Below, piece by piece: positions 42,535 through 51,728 of a stretch of DNA of 64,000 bases. The stretch covers positions 62,001 to 126,000 of the forward strand of contig NZ_JAGTJJ010000034.1 of the NCBI RefSeq assembly GCF_028435365.1. Direction: 5' to 3'. Numbering within the stretch: position 1 is the first letter of the stretch; the number at the start of each line of letters is the position of its first letter. A program made the position numbers and the translations under genes. The notes under the pieces are model-generated. The model had not been told where the DNA came from. It did no database searches and saw nothing but the letters and a program-made list of their open reading frames with translations. The DNA is from Polyangium jinanense. Its GTDB lineage: Bacteria > Myxococcota > Polyangia > Polyangiales > Polyangiaceae.

Positions 42535-44730
42535 TCAGGCAGTCACGCGGATCGACACCACTCCATACCCGCGCTCCTCTCGCTCCGCCCACGCGGTCAG
42601 CGCCGCGAACGACGGATCGACGACCGCCGCCGCGAGCTCGGCGTCGCTCACCCCCTTGCGCACCGCCCAGGGGACCAGCACCAGCCGGTCGCCCGGCTCG
42701 ACCGCGATGTCGAACGCCGGCTGGGCTCGCTTGGTGCGTCCGAAGCATGAGGCGGAGGCGTTGCCGAGGAGCTTCCGTATCTCGGCGCCCCCCTCTCCTT
42801 CGAGCATTTCCTTCGTGATCTGGCCGCTCGCGAGCATGTCCTCGATCACGCCGTGCTCGTCCACCGCGATCGACGCCTGCCCGCCGCGCACCCGGTAGAC
42901 GCGCGCAGCCCCGCGGCGCACGAGGCGCACGAGCCCCGGCACCACGGCGGCGATGACGCCTTCGGCGAGCGCGTCGAAGGCTGGGTCGGCGACGTTCATG
43001 GCGGCGAGCGCGGCGTCGATGCGCGCCGCCAGCGCCTCGGGGAGCGCCAGCGGATCGGCGGGCAGCGGCGCGCGATCCAGGACGTGCGAGGTCCAGCGGT
43101 GGTGGCGGTGGCGGACGCCGAGCGGCGGCGTCGCGGTCACGACCGGGAGCGGCGCGCCGTAGGCGGGCTCGGCGAGCAGCTCGCCGAGCACCCAGCGGCA
43201 CACGTCGGCGCCGACGTCGCCGCAGTAGGGGGCCACCCCGCGGAACAGCGCGGCCACCGCGGCGCCGCCGGGTCGCGGGCTCCACACCTCGGCGTGCTCC
43301 AGGCCCCGCGGCCCCCACGCGAGCGCGGAACGGAACGTGATGCCGCCGTGGGAGGCCGCGCGCCGGCCGTATGGTGGAGGCGGCCAGGCCTCGCCGCGCG
43401 CCAGGGCGACGTCCTCGAGGCCCACCACCACCGCGGTGTCGCCGAGCGAGAGCGCGCCGGTCGGCTTCATGCCCTTGCGCAACGCCGGCAGGCCGGAGCA
43501 CACGCCCCGCGCCACGTCGATCACCTCCGCGCTGTAGACGCCCACGTAGGCGCTGTCGCCGCCGATCACCAGCACGCGGCCCCCGTCGATCGCCACCGTG
43601 GCCGGGTACATGCGCGGCGCGCGCAGATCACCGGTCGGCGTGAAGGAGCGGGTCGCGAGATCGAACACGTCCACCTCACGCGTCACGCCCGGCCCGGAGG
43701 ACGGGAGCCCCGAGACCACCAGCGCTCGCCCCTCGCCCAGCGAGACCAGGAACGGGGTGCGGCGCGGGCGCGCGGGCGGCGCGATGGGCTCGAAGGTGAA
43801 GGCCTCGGTGTCGAGCACGAAGTACGCGGTGGGTGGCAGGGGGGCGAAGAACCCGCGATCGTTCGCGATCAGGAAGCGGCGCGCGTCGAGGCGCGCCATG
43901 ACCACGCGGGAGAGCGGCGGTCCGGGGATCGGCGTCCAGGTGTCGCGCGCGGCGTCGTAGAGCTCGGCCACGTGCGGGCTCCGCTCGTGCTGGCCGCCGA
44001 GCACCAGCACCCGATCGCCGGGCAGCAGGAGCTCCGCGCCGCCGGTGCGCGCGGCGCGCATGGACGCGGCGCGCGCCGTCGTGAGCGTGCACGGATCGAG
44101 GATCTCGACGGTGTCCGTCCCCCCGCCGGCGATCACCACGCGCCCGTCGCCGAGCCGCGTGGCCTTGGGGGCGACACGCGCCACCTGGAGCGGGATCTCG
44201 CGTGTCTCGCGCGCCGAAAGCGACACCACGTCGGCGTTGGCGAACGGCTCCCCGCGCATCGGCGGCTCCCCGCCGGCGACCAGCAGTCGATCGTCGTCGA
44301 TCATCGCGATGGCCGGCGCCGCGCGGGCGCGCGACAGCTTGGCGATCGTGTGGAGAGCGGCCTCCGAGGATCGCGAGGGCAGGCCGCGCGCGGCCTCGTG
44401 GATCGTCGGCGCGCTGATGTAGAGGCCGCCCAGCTTGTGGAACAGCAGGGTGACCGGCCCGACGTCGAGGAACGCGAACGTCGACAGCGACGCGGCGTGG
44501 GCAGGCCCGCCGCCCTTGCGATCGAGCAGCACGGCGACGTGCACGCCGGGCGTGGAGCGCAGGCTCCACCCGGGGTCGCCCGGCTCCAGGATCACGTGGA
44601 CCGGGGCCACGCCCGGGTCGGGGAGGACGATCTCGCAGGCCGGATCGCTGCCGATCCGAACCGGCGCGTCGGTGCGCAGCAAGAGGCCCGCGGCGGCGCC
44701 GTCGAGCACAGTGATCTCCACGGGCGTCAT
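42535..44730 (-). CDS. FHA - kelch - degenerate PP2C-like protein
   Basis: 731 residues. Residues ~15-80 form an FHA domain (VRIGSDPACEIVLPDPG). Next come about six kelch repeats (RLLVAGGEPP, RVVIAGGGTDTVEILDP, RVLVLGGQHERSPHVAELYD, RVLVIGGDSAYVGVYSAEVI). The C-terminal ~230 residues look like a PP2C phosphatase (ARVYRVRGGQASIAVDEHG, LASGQITKEMLEGEGG), but the Asp positions for metal (DG, GDS, SDG, DN) are replaced. So it probably reads phospho-signals without dephosphorylating. ATG 44730 is 98 bases from the divergent next gene. Confidence 0.75.
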   Translation of the reverse strand: MTPVEITVLDGAAAGLLLRTDAPVRIGSDPACEIVLPDPGVAPVHVILEPGDPGWSLRSTPGVHVAVLLDRKGGGPAHAASLSTFAFLDVGPVTLLFHKLGGLYISAPTIHEAARGLPSRSSEAALHTIAKLSRARAAPAIAMIDDDRLLVAGGEPPMRGEPFANADVVSLSARETREIPLQVARVAPKATRLGDGRVVIAGGGTDTVEILDPCTLTTARAASMRAARTGGAELLLPGDRVLVLGGQHERSPHVAELYDAARDTWTPIPGPPLSRVVMARLDARRFLIANDRGFFAPLPPTAYFVLDTEAFTFEPIAPPARPRRTPFLVSLGEGRALVVSGLPSSGPGVTREVDVFDLATRSFTPTGDLRAPRMYPATVAIDGGRVLVIGGDSAYVGVYSAEVIDVARGVCSGLPALRKGMKPTGALSLGDTAVVVGLEDVALARGEAWPPPPYGRRAASHGGITFRSALAWGPRGLEHAEVWSPRPGGAAVAALFRGVAPYCGDVGADVCRWVLGELLAEPAYGAPLPVVTATPPLGVRHRHHRWTSHVLDRAPLPADPLALPEALAARIDAALAAMNVADPAFDALAEGVIAAVVPGLVRLVRRGAARVYRVRGGQASIAVDEHGVIEDMLASGQITKEMLEGEGGAEIRKLLGNASASCFGRTKRAQPAFDIAVEPGDRLVLVPWAVRKGVSDAELAAAVVDPSFAALTAWAEREERGYGVVSIRVTA

Positions 44731-44828
44731 CGCGCCAGGATACGACGTGGGCGCCGCCCGCGTCGCGCGGTTCGACGTCGTGCCGATCCGGTTCTTGCGG
44801 CGTCCAGAGTCCCGTGCGACCAGGCGCC

Positions 44829-47147
44829 ATGCTCGGCCATCGAGACGTCCCCTCCAAGCTCGACGCGATGATCGCACGCGAGCTCCACCTCGGGTACTCG
44901 GACGACGAACGGATCGTCGAGGATGCCACCGAGCAGTTCCCGGATCACGGCGAGCCCGTGGTTCGGGCGGCGCTCGCGGCCGCGCTGGAGAAGCGCGCGA
45001 TCGAAGAGCGAGGGTGGCCCGAGACCACCGACTGCGATCGCCTCGACAGCGCGTTCGCCGCGCTGGAAGCCGAGGGCGTCGTGGCGCGCCAGAGCTTCTG
45101 GTGCTGCACGAGCTGCGCGATCCCGGCCATCAAGGCGGAGATGATGGACGAGGAGGCCCGCGGCACCGCGGTGCGCGGCTATGTCTACTTTCACTGGGGC
45201 ATGCTCGACGACGTCGCCTCCGGAGGCCCGCTCGGCTTGCAGTGCGGCGGCGCGATCGCGGACGACGACAGCGCGCACGGCCGGATCGTCGAGCGCGTCG
45301 TGGCCGCCCTGAAGCGCGCCGGTCTCGCGGCCGAAGGGCGCAGCGAGCGGACCGTGGAGGTCGCGCTCGACTGGAAGAAACGCCGGCGCGCGCCGCCCCG
45401 GCCCGACGACGCGAAGTCGATCGAGGAGCACGTGGCGGCGTGGGAGCGCGCGTTCGCGACGGCGATCCTCTGCTGCGTACCGAACATGTTCCCGATCGAG
45501 CTGGGGCCCGCGCTGGTGTCGGTCGGCGCCGGCGCGCTCGCGGCGCGCTTGGCCTCCCGGAGCACCCGTGCCGGGATGGCCGATATCACCGCGCGCGCCT
45601 TGGCCGGCGCCGGCGAGGAGGCGCTCGCCCGCGAGGTGCTGCTCGCGGCGTACCGCCGGCATCCGTCGGTCGACCGCCGGTGGGACAATGACCTCACCAC
45701 GGCGCTGACCCGCGATCCCGCGCTCTCGTACATCGCTCTCCTCCTGCGCGGCGGCCTTTCGGACGACGTCGTCGCGCGCGTCGCCGTCGCCCGCATCAGT
45801 CCCCTGCCGCCCACCATCTTCGCCGCGGCGGCGAAGGCATGGCTCGCGTGCCTCATGCGGGAGGCGGGCCGGCCCATCTCGAAGTACCAGGAGGATCGCT
45901 GGATCGGCGATTCGCGCGCTGTCTGGTCGTACGACGAGAGGACCCCCTACGAAGGGCGCGATGCCCGCGAGGGCCGCGTGCTGCTCGCGGCCGCGCTGTG
46001 GTCTTACCTCACGCCGGAGGAAAGCGAGGGCTACACAGACCCCGCGTTCGGGTGGCTCTGGTCCAGCGAGGAGCTCATCGAAAAGCCCCAGTCGCTCGCG
46101 CGCCGGGGCGCGTTCCGCGCGTGTGCGATCGCGAACGATCTCGAAGCGCGCCTCGACGAGGTGGAGGGCGGCGCCGTGCCGGATCTCATGGAGGAGATGA
46201 TCGCGGCCGGCGAGATCGACATGGCGCGCGCGCTGCTTCCGAAGATCGATGGCGACGACCGGACGCTCGCCCTCATCGCGCTCGGCGAGCTGCCGCCCGT
46301 GGACGTGAACGCCACGAAGGAGCGCATCCGCGAGCTCGAGACGTCCTACCAGGATTGCCTCATCACGTACGCCGAGTGGGAGCGGGGGCCGGTCGTCGCG
46401 GCCCATGCCCTCGCCGCGAGCGGAGATCCCGAGTCCGCGTTGGCGCTGCTCACCGCGAGCCTCGAGGAGAAGGTGGCGGAGAGCAAAGCGGAGGTGGCCG
46501 CGGCGCGCGCGACCCTCGACCAGGCCGCCGCCGCGTCGTTCGAGATCGACTGGACAGCGCGCGCGCAGGACGTCTCCCCGGAGTGGACGCCCACGGACGA
46601 GCGGAGGCTCGAGAGCACAACTCGGGAGCTCACCGCGACCGAAGCGCAGGGCCTCATGCAGGTGCGGCAGCGCATGCGGTCGCTTTCGCGGTTGCTGGTG
46701 AAGCTCGCGGCCGTCGATCGCGAGCGCAGCAGCAAGATCTTCGACGACGTGGTGGAGCGCTTGGGCGTGGGCCAGGCGTGGTGGGGGGAATGCGTGACGG
46801 TGATGATGGCCGTCGGTCGCCTCGACGAGGCGCTGAAGCTCGATCGAGCTCCGGAAGCGCCGTCCATGGGTCGGCGCTCGATGGAAATCGCGCGATTGCT
46901 GCTGCTCGCCGGGCGGCGCGACGACGCCCTGGAGCGGCTCATCGCCTTCATGGCGAAGTGGGCGTGGCCCCGCGAGCTGCTCGACGTGGGCCTCATGCTC
47001 CTCTCGCTCGCTCCGCCCGAGAAGCGCCCCGCGATCGCGGCGCGCCTCCGCGCCGCGTACGACCGCGCCATCGTGGTGCTCGACGAGCTGGCTCCGCCTC
47101 CGCAAGCGGCGCCGTGCAGGGCACGGCTACTTCGCTCAGCCTGGTAG
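44829..47147 (+). CDS. DUF6891-like protein with helical repeat C-terminus
   Basis: 772 residues. The N-terminal ~190 residues (FWCCTSCAIPAIKAEMMDEE, GYVYFHWGMLDDVASGGPLG) resemble DUF6891-like proteins with a conserved Cys-Cys-x2-Cys. The rest is a long run of helical, TPR/HEAT-like repeats (AGEIDMARALLPKIDGDDRT, VAAHALAASGDPESALALL). ATG 44829 was chosen because GTG 44814 has no better ribosome site. Divergent from the FHA-kelch gene, with a shared promoter region. The role is unknown; a scaffold for protein contacts is plausible. Confidence 0.7.
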   Translation: MLGHRDVPSKLDAMIARELHLGYSDDERIVEDATEQFPDHGEPVVRAALAAALEKRAIEERGWPETTDCDRLDSAFAALEAEGVVARQSFWCCTSCAIPAIKAEMMDEEARGTAVRGYVYFHWGMLDDVASGGPLGLQCGGAIADDDSAHGRIVERVVAALKRAGLAAEGRSERTVEVALDWKKRRRAPPRPDDAKSIEEHVAAWERAFATAILCCVPNMFPIELGPALVSVGAGALAARLASRSTRAGMADITARALAGAGEEALAREVLLAAYRRHPSVDRRWDNDLTTALTRDPALSYIALLLRGGLSDDVVARVAVARISPLPPTIFAAAAKAWLACLMREAGRPISKYQEDRWIGDSRAVWSYDERTPYEGRDAREGRVLLAAALWSYLTPEESEGYTDPAFGWLWSSEELIEKPQSLARRGAFRACAIANDLEARLDEVEGGAVPDLMEEMIAAGEIDMARALLPKIDGDDRTLALIALGELPPVDVNATKERIRELETSYQDCLITYAEWERGPVVAAHALAASGDPESALALLTASLEEKVAESKAEVAAARATLDQAAAASFEIDWTARAQDVSPEWTPTDERRLESTTRELTATEAQGLMQVRQRMRSLSRLLVKLAAVDRERSSKIFDDVVERLGVGQAWWGECVTVMMAVGRLDEALKLDRAPEAPSMGRRSMEIARLLLLAGRRDDALERLIAFMAKWAWPRELLDVGLMLLSLAPPEKRPAIAARLRAAYDRAIVVLDELAPPPQAAPCRARLLRSAW

Positions 47148-47335
47148 CATCGTCGCGGTCCCGGCCGACGGGACGAGCACGGTGGCGAGCACGCCGAGGT
47201 CGAACTCGCTCCCGATGGCGGCGGCGAGGCGGAGGGCTTCCTGCGTGGTTCGCGGCAGGCGGGCGATGGTGCGCACCATCAGATCGACGACGTTTTCGCT
47301 GTAGGCGAGCTCGTCGAGTCGTTTGAGGTCCCAGT
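47136..47335 (-). pseudogene. Fragment of a large ATPase/kinase-type sensor
   Basis: The frame gives ENVVDLMVRTIARLPRTTQE, then ALRLAAAIGSEFDLGVLATV, a helical piece found after the AAA region of multidomain Ser/Thr kinase-ATPases of myxobacteria. Both ends are missing. It overlaps the end of the DUF6891-like gene. Confidence 0.5.
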
Positions 47336-47343
47336 AAAAACCC

Positions 47344-47582
47344 GTCCCGGGCTGTTCTCCGATCCGGCCAACCTGATCAGCAACCCCAACGACATCAACA
47401 CCGTCACCGCCTTCGATTACCTCGGTTGGCACTATCCGCTCCGGAAGGGCGTCGAGGACGAATGTGCACTCGCCTTCCTCGAAGCCGCGTCCGACGACCC
47501 AGTCGTGGCCCAGGCCTCCGAGGACGCGCTCGCCGACCTGAAGGCGAAGGATCTGGCGAGGACGTTGATCTTGGACGACTAA
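47344..47582 (+). pseudogene. C-terminal remnant of an unknown protein
   Basis: A coherent reading without start codon: GLFSDPANLISNPNDINTVT, AFDYLGWHYPLRKGVEDEC, ALAFLEAASDDPVVAQASED, ending LARTLILDD and a stop. The upstream part is missing, replaced by the kinase fragment on the other strand. No family was recognised; it looks helical. Confidence 0.5.
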
Positions 47583-47870
47583 AGCGCGAGCACATCGCCG
47601 CAGTGATCAGGCCGCCCCTTCCGGCTCCCAGAGCGCGCATGGCCTCCCCGCGGACAAACGCTCCCCAGGACCTCGCCCACGTGCGCTCGAAGCCCTGTCG
47701 ATGGCCGAGGAGGGCCGGATCGATGAGCTCGTCGAGGTCGTCATGGGCCTGCTCGCCCGGGTCCGGGACGAAAACACGGCCCTCGCGGCGCGGCGCTCTC
47801 TCGGCCACGCAGCCGTTCGGCACCCGAGTCGGAGTCGCAAGCGTTCAGGTGGCGTAGCTTTCACGTACAA
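47583..47870 (+). pseudogene. Possible transposase N-terminal remnant
   Basis: The frame from ~47701 gives MAEEGRIDELVEVVMGLLAR and then VRDENTALAARR, a coiled stretch like the leucine-zipper start of IS66-type transposases. It breaks off after ~35 residues. The identification is weak. Confidence 0.3.
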
Positions 47871-47894
47871 CGCGGGGAAGAGCGGGGCGGAGGT

Positions 47895-48420
47895 GAAGCC
47901 TACGCGGCTCACGTTGTCGCGACGGAGCGTCTCGGGTTCGTCGGCGAGAACGTCCGATACGAGCTGAAAAAAGTGTGGCGCGACGGGACGAGGTGCGTCG
48001 TGCTGGATCCCTACGATTTTCTCGCTCGGGTATGCGCGATGGTGCCGCCGCCGCGTTTTCATATGGTGCGGTTTCACGGCGTGCTCGCGCCGAATGCGGC
48101 ATTGCGAAGAGAAGTCGTTTCGTCGGCACGGTCATCGGCAGCGCCGAACGTCGCGCCACCCCGAGCGCCTTTGCAGTTACCTCTATTCGGTGAGCATTTC
48201 GATGTGGACGACGCCACCGGAGCCGGTGCGCTTTCGGGAATGGCAGCGAGAGTTGCCCCAGGGGCACACGCTTACGCATCGGCGGTCCACGCGCCGAGAG
48301 CCCCGCGCGGGCCAACCCTTCGCGAATCGCATCCGGTGTAAGCGTAACGTTTCGCCACCGCATCGTGCTCGCACACTTCGGACACGCTGTCACATCGATG
48401 GCGAACACATGTCGCAATCA
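47895..48420. mobile_element. IS91-type transposase remnant with an inverted 3' part
   Basis: On the plus strand: ERLGFVGENVRYELKKVWRD, FLARVCAMVPPPRFHMVRFH and GVLAPNAALRREVV, the normal Y2 transposase order. From ~48195 the coherent reading is on the minus strand: RHVFAIDVTACPKCASTMRW, then LARAGLSARGPPMRKRVPLG and QLSLPF, the zinc-binding C-terminus that should follow in the same direction. So a ~210-bp 3' piece is inverted in place. The element cannot be active. Confidence 0.7.
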
Positions 48421-48563
48421 TGCCGTAGTCGGGGATACGGCCGCGGCGGGGGGGCGGCGGGGCGACGGTTCCTGCTCGAGGGTGAAATTGGCTGGTTATT
48501 TGCCCTAAGCGCTGACGCGGAGACCATCGAGATACGGCTGATCTCGATGAGAGATCGGTCCGT

Positions 48564-49154
48564 TCAGGGGCTCGGATACGACCAGCGCAGTGCTTCGGCG
48601 CTCGTGAAGCCGTAGCAGCAGTCGCTCGCCTCCTCGGGTATGAGCTCTGGCTTCAATCGACCTCCGTCGACGACGCCCGCGTAGAAGTAGTAACTGGTCC
48701 CGAGGAGCAGGAGCGCCTCCCGGCGGGTCGGATCTCGGAGCTCGACCTGCTGCAGATCGGCGGACGCAAGATCTGGAGCGCCGGTTACCGTGAAGGTGTT
48801 TTTCCAGGAACCCGACGGGAAGCCAGGGGGACCGTAGGCTTTTCCGACCGCGAACGCTTCCTCGATCACGCAACGATCCGCGACGCTGCCGAGCTCGAGC
48901 GTGAGCGTCATTTCGTGTCCGTAGCTGTCGGGCGCTCCACAATCGAGGGAGTGGAGATCCACCGGCAGATCGAGCTCGAGTCGGTGAGCGCTTCGTCGAT
49001 GAGAGGCACCGTGCTCCTCGTAGACGCGAAACAACGGGAGCTCGTCGCAGGCGCTGGGCGAGCTCGAGGCGGCCTCTCGTGGAGGCGGCGGGCCGCCGTG
49101 AGAGCAGCAGGTCATGAGGGCGCCGAGCGCGAGAAGAGACGAACGGCTGCGCAT
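48564..49154 (-). CDS. Secreted hypothetical lipoprotein
   Basis: 196 residues. A signal peptide (RSSLLALGALMTCC) with a lipobox-like Cys is followed by a Pro/Ser stretch and a domain with several cysteines (LDCGAPDSYGHEMTLTLELG, DRCVIEEAFAVG, SDCCYGF). ATG 49154 was chosen for the signal peptide. No family was recognised. Confidence 0.65.
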   Translation of the reverse strand: MRSRSSLLALGALMTCCSHGGPPPPREAASSSPSACDELPLFRVYEEHGASHRRSAHRLELDLPVDLHSLDCGAPDSYGHEMTLTLELGSVADRCVIEEAFAVGKAYGPPGFPSGSWKNTFTVTGAPDLASADLQQVELRDPTRREALLLLGTSYYFYAGVVDGGRLKPELIPEEASDCCYGFTSAEALRWSYPSP

Positions 49155-49182
49155 GGTTTCGAAGACGCTCGCTGAGCGGACC

Positions 49183-49611
49183 CTATTCCGCTCGGCCGAG
49201 CTCGTGAGGGCAGACGTAGCAGCTCTTCCGAGAAGCCTGCACGGGATAGCCGCAGCGAGGACAGTTGCGCGAGGCGTCGAGGCGCCCGTCGAGGACCGTA
49301 GTGATACCGCGTTCTCGAGCTCGCCAGCGTTGGGCGGAGCGCTGCTCCGCGGTCGGGACGATCGGCTCGGCGGGTCGCCCGATGACCATGCGCGGCAATT
49401 CGCTGTCAGCCGGTTCTTCACGCGCGATGCAGTGACCCTGGCGCGCGTGAGCCAATGTTTCTTCGTCAGTGACGCAGAAGTGAACGTCTTCACCGCATTC
49501 GAAACAGTGCCGCACGCTCTCTCGTCCCATGGGCGCGAGCTCGTCCCAGGTCCGCGGACACACGACTTTCATGCGAACCTTACAGTTTCGGACGGTCCGA
49601 ATCGTCTTCAT
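49183..49611 (-). CDS. Zinc-ribbon protein, unknown
   Basis: 142 residues. N-terminal VVCPRTWDELAP and SVRHCFECGEDVHFCVTDEE, then AHARQGHCIARE, form a Cys/His cluster of a family common in myxobacteria. A second zinc ribbon is at the C-terminus (NCPRCGYPVQASRKSCYVCP). Binding of protein or nucleic acid is likely. The ATG is 28 bases from the next gene upstream of it on the minus strand. Confidence 0.7.
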   Translation of the reverse strand: MKTIRTVRNCKVRMKVVCPRTWDELAPMGRESVRHCFECGEDVHFCVTDEETLAHARQGHCIAREEPADSELPRMVIGRPAEPIVPTAEQRSAQRWRARERGITTVLDGRLDASRNCPRCGYPVQASRKSCYVCPHELGRAE

Positions 49612-49692
49612 GCGCCAAGAGTCAGGCTACCGGATCGGGCTAGCGACGCCAGGTGCGTTTGAGACGACGCGTACACGCTGTAGAATCAGCGC

Positions 49693-49992
49693 ATGTCTGG
49701 TCATGGGACGACTCTCGGGACGCTGCTGCTCATCGTCGGGCTTTTCGTCGGGTTCGGTGTGTCGGAGTCTTTGACCGGCGTTCTCCCGCTCGATGCCAGA
49801 GGTTCGGCGCTCGTCGCGGGCGGTGTGGTGATAGCGGGTGGTGATGTCGCCATTCGGACGCGGTGGGGGATGGGCCGCTCGACGGAGCGGTACCTTCTGC
49901 CCGGTAACGGTCCGAGGCTCGGCTTCGCCCCTGCCTGGGTCATCGGTTTGGGGCTCTTGATTCTGGAGGCGGTCTTGTCGTTCGGCAGCTGA
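49693..49992 (+). CDS. Small two-helix membrane protein
   Basis: 99 residues with helices at ~8-28 (LGTLLLIVGLFVGFGVSE), ~38-52 and at the C-terminus (APAWVIGLGLLILEAVLSFG). No signature motif. Function unknown. Confidence 0.6.
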   Translation: MSGHGTTLGTLLLIVGLFVGFGVSESLTGVLPLDARGSALVAGGVVIAGGDVAIRTRWGMGRSTERYLLPGNGPRLGFAPAWVIGLGLLILEAVLSFGS

Positions 49993-50017
49993 GGCGCCAC
50001 AGCTGCACATAGGCGCG

Positions 50018-50432
50018 CTACTTTCGAGGCTTGAGCAGGTGACGCTCGACATGAGGCAACACCTCGCTCGCGCGCTCGGAGGCGAGCTCGTGAGTCCCGG
50101 CGGGGATCACCACGAGCTCGGCGTCGGGCAAGAGCTCGGTCAGGCGCCTCCCGACGGCGACCGGGCTGATCGGATCGGCGTCACCCCAGAGTAAGAGAAC
50201 CGGGACCGCGATCTGGCCCAGGCGCGGCGTGAGATCCTCTCGCGCATCGAGAAACCAACGCGGGGCGTGCGGGTTCTGAGCCGCGAACTCTCGGCGCCAG
50301 TCGAGCGCACCGAGAGCGTGGACGTCGATGCCGCCCGACGTGACCGAGAGCACGAGCGATCGCACCTGCCGCTCGGAGCGCGATCAGCCCGCCCATGGAC
50401 TGCGCGAACAAGATGCCATGCGTGCCGCACAT
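50018..50432 (-). pseudogene. Truncated, frameshifted alpha/beta hydrolase
   Basis: The nucleophile elbow GILFAQSMGGLIALRAA is read in one frame up to ~50370. The rest (MRSLVLSVTSGGIDVHALGA, VPVLLLWGDADPISP with the Asp, IPAGTHELASE with the His) is in the next frame to 50018. Everything before the elbow is missing: the homology begins just inside the repeat region of the right integrase module, which suggests that insertion of that module cut the gene. Confidence 0.7.
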
Positions 50433-50556
50433 CACCGGACAAGCCCGGGTCGGGGTCCATTCGCACCGGGAGAAGAGGCCTATGCACGCTCCGCACCACG
50501 GCAAAGGAAAGTCACTTTTCCACGGAGATTTTGCGAGGGGCCCGCTCAGAAACCAC

Positions 50557-50833
50557 TGTTTCACGGCTGCCGCCAACCCGGCAGGGCCACTTTTCGATCC
50601 ACTTTTTGTTGAATCATGAGGGGCTCGACGAGCGCGCTTCTGGTCGTTTTCACGGCGAGGACCCACATGGGCGAGGTGAACACCACGCGCCCGGCAAGAG
50701 CAAACCACCGGAAACGCTTGGAGCTCGGAATGTCAGGCTCCTGTTCCCCGGGAGTTTTGTGCCGTCCCGTCACGAGCCCCTTCATTTCCAGGGGTCAGCC
50801 CTCAGCATAGGCCACTTTTCGATCCACTTTTTG
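50557..50833 (-). repeat. CAAAAAGTGGATCGA / GTGAAACA boxes beside the right integrase
   Basis: On the minus strand CAAAAAGTGGATCGAAAAGTGG starts at 50608 and again at 50833 (225 bases apart). From the first, GTGAAACA follows exactly 44 bases after the box start (50564), the same spacing as at 9127/9171. The region 50433-51135 shows no gene I can support apart from these boxes. Confidence 0.7.
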
Positions 50834-51135
50834 CACCCCCTGACGCGGCACTACCGCTGATGTCTCGACAATCGACGCGGAGCAGTTCGCAATCCGAGCG
50901 AAATGTGGGTGCGATGGTGGCCGGTTGCGGGTCCAGACCGCGGTCAATCAAGGGGCGGAAGCGCGCCGACCGCATCAAACAATCCATAACCAGTGCCAGA
51001 AGTCGGCTCGCTCAACCCATCGTTATTGCTCATCAAATCGATTGCTTTGGTGCTCAATTTCGTGATAAGCATGAAGACCCGTCCGATCGGGTGGGCCCCA
51101 GAGCCCCGGGACGGCATCCTTAGAAGGAGGGCGAC

Positions 51136-51531
51136 ATGTCGGACTCTCGCGCCGAGTCGACGACAACCATCATGGCGACGTTGGCCATCCCGCCGAACGC
51201 ACTCCGGATCACGGCTCCGCCGCCCGACACCATCTCACAGCGGAACGTCGAGGCGATGACCGGCATCCCTCCGAGGGTCTTTCTGGAGGTCGTGCGTGCG
51301 CCCGGGTTTCCGCTGCCAGTGACGCGACTCGGAAAGCTCCGAATCGTCAACCGCGCCGCTTTCGTGGCATGGGTCGAGCAGGGTGCGTTTCGAGCAGCGC
51401 CGCCGCCGCCGCCCATCGCCGACGCAGCGGGCGAGCTCGAGGGCGAGAGTGCAGGCGAAATCCTGGAAGCGGTCGGACTGACGGAAACGTCGCGACGAGC
51501 TGCGGGACGTGCTCGCTCGCCAAGACCATAG
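51136..51531 (+). CDS. Excisionase-like HTH protein (right module)
   Basis: 131 residues. The core NVEAMTGIPPRVFLEVVRAP and LGKLRIVNRAAFVAWVEQG matches the left copy and resembles MerR/excisionase winged helices. A strong AAGGAGGG site precedes ATG 51136. It lies upstream of the intact integrase. Likely an excision or directionality factor, or a regulator of int. Confidence 0.8.
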   Translation: MSDSRAESTTTIMATLAIPPNALRITAPPPDTISQRNVEAMTGIPPRVFLEVVRAPGFPLPVTRLGKLRIVNRAAFVAWVEQGAFRAAPPPPPIADAAGELEGESAGEILEAVGLTETSRRAAGRARSPRP

Positions 51532-51577
51532 GCCCCGGTTTAAGCAGCCGACGTGCCGCTCTGGCGACAGCCCGCGC

Positions 51578-51606
51578 TTGACACCGTGCGCGATGCCGCC
51601 ATGGGC
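51578..51606 (+). promoter_or_regulatory. Conserved TTGACAC element upstream of the right integrase
   Basis: TTGACAC-N2-TGC-N2-CGATGCCG followed by CCATGG, the same as at 7976-7946 (minus). Kept between modules whose intergenic DNA otherwise differs. Confidence 0.45.
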
Positions 51607-51728
51607 CCTCGCCGGGGCGCGGCGACGGTGCCGCGTTCTCCGGACTCGGCTCGCGTGAGCCGTTTCCAGCACGCCCAGCCTCGCTTGGCCGGCTATGCCG
51701 GCCGAGCGGCAAGGGCCGGAGGTTCATC

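Noticed and set aside
42853..44871. Plus-strand frame of 672 codons opposite the FHA-kelch gene
   Set aside because: The minus strand has FHA and kelch motifs; the plus reading is Arg/His-rich without domains.
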